Source: Halorubrum rutilum (GTDB taxonomy: Archaea; Halobacteriota; Halobacteria; Halobacteriales; Haloferacaceae). Taken from it: DNA of 64,000 nt. The DNA is taken from NCBI RefSeq assembly GCF_024494565.1, contig NZ_JANHDN010000008.1:124001-188000 (forward strand). The letters run 5' to 3'. Shown here piece by piece: positions 16,209-24,462 of the stretch. Made by a program: the position numbers and the translations under genes. The notes below the pieces were generated by a model. The model was given only the letters and a program-made list of their open reading frames with translations. It was not told where the DNA came from and did not search any database. Each line of letters begins with the position of its first letter. Position 1 is the first letter of the stretch.

Positions 16209-17287
16209 GGGCTCACCTCCGGGACGCCGCCGAGGCGCTCGGCGTCGGGGAAGTCCTCATTGGTCGCGTTTCCGGCGTCGACGGCGGCGCCGAGGTCAGT
16301 CCGGTCGGTCCGTCGCTCGGCTCCGCCGGGAGGCACCGCGGCGGAACCCCGCGAGTCGAGCCGCACCAGCGTCTCGTCGCGCGCCTCGACGGCGCCGGGG
16401 TGAGCCATCAGGACCGTCGGGAACGACCCCCGACGCGTCGCGTCCGCGGTTCGGATCGGTTCGAACCGCTTCTCGTCCGCGTTCCCGGCGTGGTACGTGG
16501 CCCTGAGCGCGTAGGTGGCGGTCCACTCACCCTCGCCGACGTCGGTCGGCGTGATGACCTCGACCGCGGGGCGGTCGAGCCCGGCGCGGTCGGCCGCCGC
16601 CGCGACCGCGGTCCGCCGGTCGCCTATCGCGTCCGCCATGCCGTTGTCGACGGCGGTCGACCCGCCGAAGATCGTCGCCGCGGCGACCTCGTTCTCCGTG
16701 AGTTCGAGCCGGTCGCCGCGGTGCTCCGCGACCGACCCGACGAAGGCGTTCCGCGACGTTTCGAGGGTGGTGAAGAACTCGCGCTCCCCGAACCCCTCGA
16801 CCTTGTCTGGGCCGGTCGCCCCGAGCACGGCGTTGGGCTCGACGTCGGGCGGGACGGTCCCGAGCACGCCGACGCTCCCCACGAACGAGCTCGGCTTCAC
16901 GTACACCTCGTCGGCGGGAGCGATCGCGAAGTAGGCCCCGGAGGCCGCGACGCCGTCGACCGTCGCGACCACCGGCACGGACTCGCGTAACCGCAGCGTC
17001 TGCATGTACATCGACTCGCTGGCCGCGGCCGACCCGCCGCCGCTGTTGGCGACGATCACGACCGCGTCGGCCTCGGCGCGGGCCTCGGCGAGCATGGCCC
17101 GGTACTCGGTCGCCTGTTCCCCGTCGATCGTCCCCTGGATCGGAACGACCGCGACCGTCCCGTCCGGACCCGTCGCCGTGTCCACGGCCGCGGGCGCGAG
17201 CGCCGCCCCGAGCAGCACGCCGAGGACCACGAACAGGACGTAGCTGTCGACGGCCCACGAGAGCGCGGACCGCGTACGCTCGAACAT
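16205..17287 (-). CDS. sppA: SppA-like S49 family membrane protease
   Basis: A 360-aa ClpP/crotonase-fold protein with a membrane anchor at about residues 16-36. The S49 core is clear: VAVVPIQGTID, VVIVANSGGGSAAASE, and the nucleophile segment DGVAASGAYFAIAPAD with Ser116, followed by SFVGSVGVLG. SppA-type enzymes cleave residual signal peptides in the membrane. The general-base lysine expected some 50 residues after the serine is not obvious here. It is the first gene of a two-gene operon with the DUF4350 protein and is divergent from the siroheme decarboxylase gene. Confidence 0.82.
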   Translation of the reverse strand: MFERTRSALSWAVDSYVLFVVLGVLLGAALAPAAVDTATGPDGTVAVVPIQGTIDGEQATEYRAMLAEARAEADAVVIVANSGGGSAAASESMYMQTLRLRESVPVVATVDGVAASGAYFAIAPADEVYVKPSSFVGSVGVLGTVPPDVEPNAVLGATGPDKVEGFGEREFFTTLETSRNAFVGSVAEHRGDRLELTENEVAAATIFGGSTAVDNGMADAIGDRRTAVAAAADRAGLDRPAVEVITPTDVGEGEWTATYALRATYHAGNADEKRFEPIRTADATRRGSFPTVLMAHPGAVEARDETLVRLDSRGSAAVPPGGAERRTDRTDLGAAVDAGNATNEDFPDAERLGGVPEVSP

Positions 17288-17372
17288 CGTGTGATATGCA
17301 CACGCACAGCATGATAAGTGCCGCGCCGGGCGTCCCGAAACGCGTAGGTACGCGCGTCACGTAGCGGTCTCA

Positions 17373-18491
17373 ATGAGTCTGGACGCCGACTGGCGGGCCG
17401 ACCTCGACGCGGTCGACGCGGCCCTCATCGACGAGTACCAGAGCGGCTTCCCCGTCGCGGAGCGCCCCTTCGAGCGGGTCGCCCGCGAGGTCGCGGCCGA
17501 GACGGGGAGCGAGGTCGACGCCGAGGAGGTCCTCGACCGCGTCCGCGGGCTCCGCGAGCGCGGGGTGTTCCGGCGGTTCGGGGCCGTCCTCAACCCCCCG
17601 GTCATCGGCTCGTCGACGCTTGCGGCCGTGCGCGCGCCGGAGGACCGGTTCGACGAGGTCGCCGAGGTGATCAACGGCTACCGGCAGGTGAACCACAACT
17701 ACCGGCGCGACCACGAGTGGAACCAGTGGTTCGTCGTCACCGCGGGCTCCCGCGAGACGCGCGACGCGATCCTCGCGGAGATCGAGGAGCGCACCGGCTG
17801 CGAGGTGCTCGCGCTCCCGATGCTCACGGACTACTACATCGACCTGGAGTTCCCCGTGGTCAACGGCGACCGATTCGCGCGGGAGTCGGGCGAGGCGCGA
17901 AGCGCCTCGAACTCCGCGAGCGGGGAGCGGAGCGACCCGCGAGCCCCCGACCACACCGCGGTCTCCGCCACCCGCATCTCGGAGAGCGCCCGCGGCGACC
18001 TCGCCGCGCTGGAGGCCGACCTCCTCCTGGCGATCCAAGACGGCTTCCCGCTGTCTTCGACCCCCTACGCCGACGTGGCGAGCGAGGTCGGGGCGCCCGT
18101 CGACGACGTCCTCGCGGCGGTCGAGCGCCTGCTCGCCGACGGCTGTATCAAGCGGATCGGCTGCGTCGTCAACCACGTCGTCACGGGGTTCACGAACAAC
18201 TGCATGGTGGTCTGGGACGTGCCCGACGACGAGCTCGACGCGCGCGGCGAGGCGGTCGGGAGCCTCCCGTACGTCACCCTCTGTTACCACCGGCCGCGCC
18301 GGCCCGATCAGGGGTGGGAGTACAACCTGTTCACCATGATCCACGGGCGGGAGGCCGAGGCGGTCGACGCGAAGATCGACGAGCTGGCGGCCGAGCACCT
18401 CCCCTTCGCCCACGAGCGGCTCTACTCGACGGAGACGCTGAAACAGACCGGCGCGCGCTACGAGGACCTCGTCGCCGACGGCGACGGCTGA
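17373..18491 (+). CDS. Fused siroheme decarboxylase (AhbA-AhbB type)
   Basis: A 372-aa protein with two Lrp/AsnC-like halves. Each half has a helix-turn-helix-like start (VDAALIDEYQSGFPVAERPF; LEADLLLAIQDGFPLSSTPY) and a ferredoxin-like domain carrying the siroheme decarboxylase motifs VNHNYRRDHEWNQWF (first half) and CYHRPRRPDQGWEYNLF (second half). These enzymes convert siroheme to didecarboxysiroheme in the archaeal heme pathway. AhbA and AhbB are usually separate; here they are joined by a ~30-residue linker (about residues 170-200) encoded by palindromic DNA. Automatic pipelines often label such proteins Lrp regulators. Confidence 0.82.
   Translation: MSLDADWRADLDAVDAALIDEYQSGFPVAERPFERVAREVAAETGSEVDAEEVLDRVRGLRERGVFRRFGAVLNPPVIGSSTLAAVRAPEDRFDEVAEVINGYRQVNHNYRRDHEWNQWFVVTAGSRETRDAILAEIEERTGCEVLALPMLTDYYIDLEFPVVNGDRFARESGEARSASNSASGERSDPRAPDHTAVSATRISESARGDLAALEADLLLAIQDGFPLSSTPYADVASEVGAPVDDVLAAVERLLADGCIKRIGCVVNHVVTGFTNNCMVVWDVPDDELDARGEAVGSLPYVTLCYHRPRRPDQGWEYNLFTMIHGREAEAVDAKIDELAAEHLPFAHERLYSTETLKQTGARYEDLVADGDG
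17891..17909. repeat. Palindrome inside the linker of the siroheme decarboxylase gene
   Basis: CGAGGCGC and GCGCCTCG separated by GAA form a perfect 8-base hairpin. The flanking bases (to about 17950) are repetitive GAGCG/GCGAG sequence that reads in frame as a Ser/Arg/Ala/Glu-rich linker between the two domains. Confidence 0.6.
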
Positions 18492-18548
18492 GGGGACCGG
18501 AAGAAGTGGGAGAGCGTCGGAGGAAGCCGAAGAGACCGGTACGTTCAC

Positions 18549-18564
18549 GGGGGTCGCGACCCCC
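18549..18564. promoter_or_regulatory. Perfect 16-base palindrome before the aldo/keto reductase gene
   Basis: GGGGGTCGCGACCCCC lies 8 bases before the ATG at 18573, overlapping the expected transcription start of a leaderless gene. It could be an operator or an RNA hairpin; it could also be chance in a GC-rich genome. Confidence 0.35.
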
Positions 18565-18572
18565 GGATCGGT

Positions 18573-19379
18573 ATGTCCGACGCGTTCGACCGGCTCGGGT
18601 ACGGGACGTACGAGCTGCGGCACGGCGAGGAGTGCGTCTCGGGGGTCAGACGCGCGATCGAGACGGGGTACCGGCACATCGACACCGCGCAGGGGTACGA
18701 CAACGAGGCGTCGGTGTCGGCGGCGATCGACGCGACCGACGTCGACCGCGAGGAGCTGTTCGTCGCGACGAAGCTCTCGACGGACAACCTCTCGTACGAC
18801 GACGCGGTCGCGACCGCGCGGGTGAGCCGCGACCGCCTCGGCGTCGACTCGATCGACCTCCTCTACGTCCACTGGCCGATACACACCTACGACCCCGCGG
18901 AGACGCTGCCCGCCCTCGACGCCCTCGTCGACGAGGGCGTCGCCGACCGGATCGGGCTCTCGAACTTCCGGCCCGACCAGCTGGCGGAGGCCGTCGACCG
19001 CCTCGACCACGACGTGTTCGCCCATCAGGTCGAGTGTCACCCGCTGCTCGGACAGGAGGAGTTACGCGAGCTCGCGGTCGAGCGCGGCCACTGGCTCGTC
19101 GCGTACTCGCCGATCGCGCGCAACCGCGTCGCCGACGTGGACGTCCTGCGGGAGGTCGCCGCGAAACACGACGCGAGCCCGGCGCAGGTGAGCCTGGCGT
19201 GGCTGCTCTCGAAGGAGCGCGTCGCGCCGATCCCGAAGGCCGCGAGCGTCGGTCACATCGAGGAGAACTGGGCCGCGCGCGACCTCGACCTCGACCCCGA
19301 GGACGTCGAGCGGATCGACGCGATCGACCGGCGCGAGCGCGTCGTCGACGTCGAGGGGGCGTCGTGGAACCGGGCGTGA
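18573..19379 (+). CDS. Aldo/keto reductase
   Basis: A 268-aa NADPH-dependent oxidoreductase of the AKR superfamily. The catalytic tetrad is present: Asp37, Tyr42 (HIDTAQGYDNEASV), Lys67 (TKLS) and His100 (VHWP). The C-terminal cofactor-binding segment VAPIPKAASVGHIEENW is also present. It reduces aldehydes or ketones such as 2,5-diketogluconate-like compounds; the physiological substrate is unknown. It follows the siroheme decarboxylase gene by 81 bases on the same strand but has its own palindromic upstream region. Confidence 0.9.
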   Translation: MSDAFDRLGYGTYELRHGEECVSGVRRAIETGYRHIDTAQGYDNEASVSAAIDATDVDREELFVATKLSTDNLSYDDAVATARVSRDRLGVDSIDLLYVHWPIHTYDPAETLPALDALVDEGVADRIGLSNFRPDQLAEAVDRLDHDVFAHQVECHPLLGQEELRELAVERGHWLVAYSPIARNRVADVDVLREVAAKHDASPAQVSLAWLLSKERVAPIPKAASVGHIEENWAARDLDLDPEDVERIDAIDRRERVVDVEGASWNRA

Positions 19380-19481
19380 CCGGGGCCCGGTCCGGGCGGA
19401 TATATAGCCGTTCGGAACCGAACCGGCCGGTACGTCCGCCTCATAGTCGGTTTTAGGGGGCGTCCCGCCGATCTCCCGAGC

Positions 19482-19640
19482 GTGATCGATCCCGACGATC
19501 CGTCGCGACGGCCGGCGCTGATCGCCGCCACGCCCAGCGCCGAGCGGGTCGCCGAGTGGGTCCGGACGCTCGCGCTGCTGGCCGGCGTGCTCGGGGCGCT
19601 GATCGCGCTGTTGACGCTGGAGTCCCTCGTCCGGCTGTGA
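19482..19640 (+). CDS. Small membrane protein, unknown function
   Basis: A 52-aa ORF starting with GTG (VIDPDDPSRRPALIAATPSA) and containing a hydrophobic segment (LALLAGVLGALIALLTL, about residues 30-46). A TTTTAG box around 19450 is about 30 bases upstream, fitting a leaderless transcript. Codon use has haloarchaeal third-position G/C. No recognised family; conserved small membrane proteins of this kind are common in haloarchaea. Confidence 0.6.
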   Translation: MIDPDDPSRRPALIAATPSAERVAEWVRTLALLAGVLGALIALLTLESLVRL

Positions 19641-19812
19641 GCGAGGCCGCGGTCGGCCTCCGCGTCGCCGCCGGCGAGCCCGGGGCGCGACCGGCGCCGG
19701 GCGAAACTGAACGCCGTTGGGCGCCGGACCGGAGGCGTGACGTCCCGTCCGGCGCGGTTTCACTTCCGCTTTCGGGCGCGTTTTTAAACCCCGTCGGGAC
19801 GAGATGTCGGAT

Positions 19813-20220
19813 ATGAGCCAGTCCACGTTCGACGACGACGACCTGTTCGGGGAGGCGGCCGCGGAGACGCGCGCGGAGGTCGAAGAGCACCTCGCGGCCG
19901 CCCGGGCCGAGCTCCCCGACCCGGACGACGTGTGGGAGACGGACGCGGACAACGTGCTCGGCGCCCTCAACGGGCTGAAGTCGGCCCTCGACGTCGGCGA
20001 CGCGGTCGACTCCGTCCGGTCGGCGAAGAAGGCGTACGTGCTCGGCGAGCGCGCCGACGCCTTCGAGGACGCCGACGACCTGAAGGCGGAGATCGAGGAG
20101 CTGGAGTCGCTCGTCGGCGACATCGAGAGCGCCGCCGAGGCGGTCGGCTCGCTCACCGGCACGGTCCCCGCGATCCGCGGGGCCCTGCAGGACGCGGCCG
20201 AGGCGGGCGACGACGAGTAG
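19813..20220 (+). CDS. Conserved haloarchaeal protein (DUF5790-like)
   Basis: A 135-aa, strongly acidic, mostly alpha-helical protein with a likely coiled-coil region (about residues 75-110, KAEIEELESLVGDIESAAEA). It resembles the haloarchaeal DUF5790 family as I remember it. Another ATG at 19804 is in frame, but the TTTTTAAA box at 19781-19788 predicts transcription starting near 19811, so the start MSQSTFDDDDLFGEAA at 19813 is preferred. Function unknown. Confidence 0.8.
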   Translation: MSQSTFDDDDLFGEAAAETRAEVEEHLAAARAELPDPDDVWETDADNVLGALNGLKSALDVGDAVDSVRSAKKAYVLGERADAFEDADDLKAEIEELESLVGDIESAAEAVGSLTGTVPAIRGALQDAAEAGDDE

Positions 20221-20339
20221 TCGGCGTCTCGGTCGCGACGGAGGGAGCGACGTTCCGACGGGTGATCCGAGCGGCGCGCCGAGCGCGGGGGCTGCCGGGG
20301 TACCAACGTCGCTTTAGTCGTAGGGGGATTACTCGCCGT

Positions 20340-20549
20340 ATGGACTGTCCCGTCTGCGGAACCGCGGTCGTGGCGTTCAGCGAACTGCCGGACGAGCTGC
20401 GGGAGCGCCTGGAGGCGGACCCGGGGCGACAGCGGCAGTCGGTCGAGCACCGGCGGGAGAAACACACCGCGTGTCCCGACTGCGCGTTGGAGATACACGG
20501 GTGCGGCCAGCCCTACGCGATCCCCGAGGACGCGACGCCGGCGCGCTGA
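20340..20549 (+). CDS. Small zinc-finger protein, unknown function
   Basis: A 69-aa protein with two Cys pairs, CPVCG near the N-terminus and CPDC plus a further Cys (HGCGQPY) near the C-terminus, and a charged helix (DELRERLEADPGRQRQSVEH) between. A CTTTAG box about 27 bases upstream supports the start. A run of five T follows the stop (20562-20566) and may terminate transcription before the convergent creatininase-family gene. Probably a zinc-binding haloarchaeal protein. Confidence 0.72.
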   Translation: MDCPVCGTAVVAFSELPDELRERLEADPGRQRQSVEHRREKHTACPDCALEIHGCGQPYAIPEDATPAR

Positions 20550-20566
20550 GGGTTCCCGATGGCTTT

Positions 20567-21340
20567 TTAAGTAGACTCCCGGTCGACGACCGCCCTCGCG
20601 AGCTCCGCGAGCGCGTCGCTCGCGAGCCCCAAGAGCGCCTCGCCGCGCGCCGCGTCGCCGGCGGCCGGATCGCCGACGGCGCCGTTCTCGGTGAACTCGT
20701 CCGAGTCGTGCGCGAGGTTGACGCCCGAGACCCACTCGCCCCACCGGTCGGCGGCCCCCTCGCTCGCGGCCGCGACGCGGTCCTCGCGGACGAGGTCGGG
20801 GTTGGTCGCGCGTAACAGCGCCGTCTCCAGCGGACCGGCGTGGCCCATGTCGCCCGCGTGCTCGCCGACCGCCTCGAACCAGGTGAACGCGACCGCGTAG
20901 CCGTCGTGGGCGTCGTCGCGGGAGAACCGGCGGGCGACCTCCGCGAGCGCCTCGACGTTGCCGCCGTGCCCGTTGACGAACACGACCCGGTCGATCCCGT
21001 GGCGCGTCAGCGACGCGGCCGCCTCGCGGACGTACGCCCGGAAGGCGTCGGGCGAGACCCACATCGTCCCGTCGAAGGCGCGGTGCTCCTCGGCGACGCC
21101 GACCGGGATCGGCGGGGCGACCGCGACCGCGCTCGGGGTCTCTTCGGCCCCGTTGCCGTCGGCGGTCGCATCCCCCTCCTCATACGCCGCCGCGCCCGCT
21201 TCCGCGACCGCGACGGCGTTGAGCGTGTCGGTCCCGAGGGGCGCGTGGGGGCCGTGCTGTTCGGTGCTGCCGACGGGGACGAACGCGACGTCGACATCGG
21301 CGTCGCGCACGTCGGTCCAGGTGGCGTCCGCGAGTCGCAT
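20567..21340 (-). CDS. Creatininase-family amidohydrolase
   Basis: A 257-aa metal-dependent amidohydrolase. Typical motifs are PVGSTEQHGPHAPLGTDTLNA (Glu/His metal ligands), VNGHGGN in the middle and DMGHAGPLETALL. In archaea, members of this family include ArfB, the formamide hydrolase of riboflavin and F420 synthesis; others hydrolyse creatinine or mycofactocin peptides. ArfB is plausible because haloarchaea need it, but no riboflavin gene is adjacent. A ~20-residue Gly/Asp/Glu-rich insertion lies after the first motif. Confidence 0.8.
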   Translation of the reverse strand: MRLADATWTDVRDADVDVAFVPVGSTEQHGPHAPLGTDTLNAVAVAEAGAAAYEEGDATADGNGAEETPSAVAVAPPIPVGVAEEHRAFDGTMWVSPDAFRAYVREAAASLTRHGIDRVVFVNGHGGNVEALAEVARRFSRDDAHDGYAVAFTWFEAVGEHAGDMGHAGPLETALLRATNPDLVREDRVAAASEGAADRWGEWVSGVNLAHDSDEFTENGAVGDPAAGDAARGEALLGLASDALAELARAVVDREST

Positions 21341-21486
21341 ACCGACCCCACGGTGGGGCGGGCCGTATAGCCGACGGTCTCCGGGCGGGAGCGGGGCGGT
21401 CAGCCCGCCAGACTCGGTCCCGACCGAACCGAAGGGGGAGCGGATCGGCCCGGGGAGTTATTCCGCTCGCCGACGACGCGCCACGC

Positions 21487-21819
21487 ATGAGCAACGAGAA
21501 CGAGGATCACGGTCGAACGGCGGGGGTGACGTTCGGGCCGCTGAAGCGGGCGCTCCGCGAGCACCGGTACCCGGTGTCGGTCGGGGAGCTGGTGGAGCAG
21601 TACGGCGGCTTCGAGCTGGAGACCGACGGCGGGGGCGAGCGGCTCGAAACGGTGCTGGAGCGGTGCGAGCGGACGCGGTTCCACGAGCCGCGGCAGGTGC
21701 GCGACGCGGTCCTCGACGCGCTGGGCGAGGAGACCGGAGACGGCGCGGCGACAGAGGGAGCCGGAGGGGAGGAGCGCGGGGACGGCGCCGCGGACGGCTG
21801 GAGCCGGCTGTCGACGTGA
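21487..21819 (+). CDS. Conserved haloarchaeal protein (DUF5789-like)
   Basis: A 110-aa protein with the compact domain REHRYPVSVGELVEQYGGFE followed by RFHEPRQVRDAVLDALGE, which matches my memory of the haloarchaeal DUF5789 family. The last 30 residues are low-complexity Gly/Glu/Ala. Function unknown. It lies between two convergent/divergent neighbours and is probably transcribed alone. Confidence 0.75.
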   Translation: MSNENEDHGRTAGVTFGPLKRALREHRYPVSVGELVEQYGGFELETDGGGERLETVLERCERTRFHEPRQVRDAVLDALGEETGDGAATEGAGGEERGDGAADGWSRLST

Positions 21820-21856
21820 GCGGTCCGGGGAACCCGAACGGACCGGCCCGCGCGCC

Positions 21857-23803
21857 TCAGTCGTCGTCTGACTCCGCGTCCTCGATCAGGCGCGCGGTGC
21901 GCTCCTGGGCGCGGTCGATGAACTCCTGCGGGAGCTCGTCGATCTCGCCGGCCTGGACGCCCCAGAGGTGGGCGTACAGCCCGCCGTTCTCCAGCAGTTC
22001 GGCGTGGGTCCCGCGCTCGACGACCTCGCCGCCCTCCAACACGAGGATCGCGTCGGCGTCCTTAATCGTGGAGAGCCGGTGGGCGATCGCGAACGTCGTC
22101 CGGTCGGCCGTGAGCCGGTCGAGCGAGCGCTGGATCAGCATCTCCGTCTCGGTGTCGACGTCGGAGGTCGCCTCGTCGAGGACGAGGATGTCGGGGTCTT
22201 TCAGCACCGCGCGCGCGATGGTGACCCGCTGGCGCTGGCCGCCGGAGAGCTTCACGCCGCGCTCGCCGACCATCGTGTCGTAGCCGTCCGGGAGGTTCTC
22301 GATGAACTCGTGGGCCTCGGCGGCCCTGGCGGCCTCGCGGACCTCCTCGTCGGTCGCGTCGAAGGTGCCGTACGTGATGTTCTCGCGGACGGTGCCGTAG
22401 AACAGGTACGACGACTGGCCGACGTAGCCGATCGACCGGCGGAGCGACTTCAGGGTCACGTCGCGCACGTCCTGCCCGTCGATCTCGATCGACCCCTCGT
22501 CGACGTCGTACATCCGGAGCAGCAGCTTGAGGACGGTCGACTTCCCGGCGCCGGTCGGGCCGACGAGGGCGAGCGTCTCGCCGCCCTCGACCGCGAAGTC
22601 GACGTCGGAGACGATCGTCTCCTCGTCGTAGCCGAAGCTCACGTCGTCGTAGACGACTTCGCCCTCGTCGACGACGAGGTCCTCGGCGTCGGGCTCCTCG
22701 GCGAGCCGGGAGGGCTCATCCATCAGCCCGAAGATCCGCGCGGAGGAGGCGCGGGCGCGCTGGTACATGTTGATTATCTGTCCGAACTGCGCCATCGGCC
22801 AGATGAACCGCTGGGTGTAGAGGATGAAGACGACGAAGTTCCCGACGGTGAGCGTCCCGGTGAACGGGCCCGGCGGCGTCTCCCGGAACACCCAGAGCCC
22901 GCCGACGACGAACGTGAGCACGAAGCCGATGCCGGCGAGCACGCGGAGCGCCGGGAAGAACTTGATCCGGGTCCGGATCGCGTCCCAGTTGGCGTCGAAG
23001 TAGTCCATCGAGACGTCGTCGACGCGGTCGGACTCGTACGGCTCCGTGTTCGACGACTTGATCACCTGGATGCCGCCGAGGTTGTTCTCCAGCCGCGAGT
23101 TCATCTTCCCGACCGACGAGCGCACCTCGGCGTACTTCGGCTGGATGGTCCTGATGAACAGGTAGGTGAACCCGGCGATGATCGGGACGGGGAGGAGCGC
23201 GACGAGGGCGAGCTGCCAGTTGATCCACACGAGCAGGAACCCGATCCCGAGCACCATCACCGACAGGCGAAACAGGGAGTTCATCCCGTCGTTGAGGAAC
23301 CGTTCGAGCCGGTTCACGTCGTTCGAGAGGATCGACATCATCTCGCCCGTCTGCTTGTCGGAGAAGAACTCCATGTTCAGCCGCTGCATCTTGTCGTAGG
23401 TGTCGGTCCGGACGTCGTGCTGGATGTTCTGCGCGAAGCCGTTGAACCCCCAGTTGCGGACCCAGTGGAACGCGGCCCCGAGCCCGAACGCGCCGCCGAT
23501 GACGGCGACGGTGAACCAGAACTGCGCCGCCTGGCCGGTCGGGAGCCACGCCTCGGGGAGGAGGACGAGCGGGATCTGCTCGCTGAAGACCGCGTCCTCG
23601 TAGAACACGGCGTCGATGGCGATCCCTAACATTAGCGGCGGGAGCAGGTCGAGGAGGCGCGCGAAGACGCTGGCGACGACCCCGACCGACACGTGCGGGA
23701 GGTAGTCGCGACCGTACGCGAGGAACAGGCGTTTCATCGGGTTCTCGATCTTGTCCCGCTGTTCCTCGAAGGGGTCGTCCTCCTCCCACTCGGCGCTACT
23801 CAT
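21857..23803 (-). CDS. ABC transporter, fused permease and ATPase
   Basis: A 648-aa half-transporter of the MsbA/MDR exporter type. The N-terminal membrane domain (about residues 30-350) contains six predicted spans. The nucleotide-binding domain has Walker A GPTGAGKST (415-423), signature LSGGQRQRV (519-527), Walker B DILVLDE (538-544) and a switch His in IAHRLSTIKD. It probably works as a homodimer exporting lipids, drugs or peptides. Only one gene is present. The substrate is unknown. Confidence 0.93.
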   Translation of the reverse strand: MSSAEWEEDDPFEEQRDKIENPMKRLFLAYGRDYLPHVSVGVVASVFARLLDLLPPLMLGIAIDAVFYEDAVFSEQIPLVLLPEAWLPTGQAAQFWFTVAVIGGAFGLGAAFHWVRNWGFNGFAQNIQHDVRTDTYDKMQRLNMEFFSDKQTGEMMSILSNDVNRLERFLNDGMNSLFRLSVMVLGIGFLLVWINWQLALVALLPVPIIAGFTYLFIRTIQPKYAEVRSSVGKMNSRLENNLGGIQVIKSSNTEPYESDRVDDVSMDYFDANWDAIRTRIKFFPALRVLAGIGFVLTFVVGGLWVFRETPPGPFTGTLTVGNFVVFILYTQRFIWPMAQFGQIINMYQRARASSARIFGLMDEPSRLAEEPDAEDLVVDEGEVVYDDVSFGYDEETIVSDVDFAVEGGETLALVGPTGAGKSTVLKLLLRMYDVDEGSIEIDGQDVRDVTLKSLRRSIGYVGQSSYLFYGTVRENITYGTFDATDEEVREAARAAEAHEFIENLPDGYDTMVGERGVKLSGGQRQRVTIARAVLKDPDILVLDEATSDVDTETEMLIQRSLDRLTADRTTFAIAHRLSTIKDADAILVLEGGEVVERGTHAELLENGGLYAHLWGVQAGEIDELPQEFIDRAQERTARLIEDAESDDD

Positions 23804-23912
23804 TACCGGATCCTATCGGACCGGGCGGCAAATGGGTTTCCTTCGGCCCGGAATACACCGGCGGAAATCGCCGGTATCGGGCGTCGAAACCGGCGATCGG
23901 GCGAGATCGGGG

Positions 23913-24314
23913 TCAGACCGTGCGGCGCTCCGCGTCGGGGTCGACCCCGGCGGCGTCGAGGTCCTCGCGGATGCGTCGTCGGAGGGGATCGGGGATCTCC
24001 TCGCGGGGGACGGGGGCGGCCGTGGCGGCGGTCGCGTCCGAGTCGCCGTCGGTGGTCGCCTCTCCGTCGTCGGGGGAGGCGTCCGGATCGTCCCCGGCGG
24101 TCCCGTCTGGGTCGGCCCCGGCTGTCGCGTCCGGGTCGCCGGCGGGGACCGTCCAGTAGAGGACGCGCTCCGGCCCCGCGTAGAACTCCACCGCGAACCG
24201 GTCGCCCCCGCCGTCGTAGTGGACGCGCGCCGCGTCGCCCTCGGCGCGCCACCCCTCTCGTCCGACCAGCGCGGCGATCGAGTCGTGCACGGTCGGTTCT
24301 GGGCCGGCGGACAC
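23913..24314 (-). CDS. Conserved acidic haloarchaeal protein, unknown function
   Basis: A 133-aa protein. An N-terminal domain (about residues 8-55, HDSIAALVGREGWRAEGD and DRFAVEFYAGPERVLYW) is followed by a Asp/Gly/Thr-rich low-complexity linker and a short C-terminal helix (IPDPLRRRIREDLDAAGV). I do not recognise a named domain. Codon use and composition are native. Confidence 0.6.
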   Translation of the reverse strand: MSAGPEPTVHDSIAALVGREGWRAEGDAARVHYDGGGDRFAVEFYAGPERVLYWTVPAGDPDATAGADPDGTAGDDPDASPDDGEATTDGDSDATAATAAPVPREEIPDPLRRRIREDLDAAGVDPDAERRTV

Positions 24315-24462
24315 ATGTCGGTGTCGCCGGCGGACCGCGGCGGCCGGGGGTCGCTAGTCGCGGGCGCGCTCCGTCGCCCCGTCGCCGCGGCCGGCCCGTC
24401 AGGACCGCCGACTCCCCACCGTCATCGACACCGGTTTACAACCGCCGCACCGACGAACGGGC

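Noticed and set aside
17373..18491. Lrp/AsnC transcription regulator annotation
   Set aside because: The fold is shared, but the two decarboxylase motifs and fused layout indicate siroheme decarboxylase instead.
21968..23629. Plus-strand frame of 553 codons opposite the ABC transporter
   Set aside because: Shadow of a gene with clear Walker A, signature and Walker B motifs; no independent evidence.
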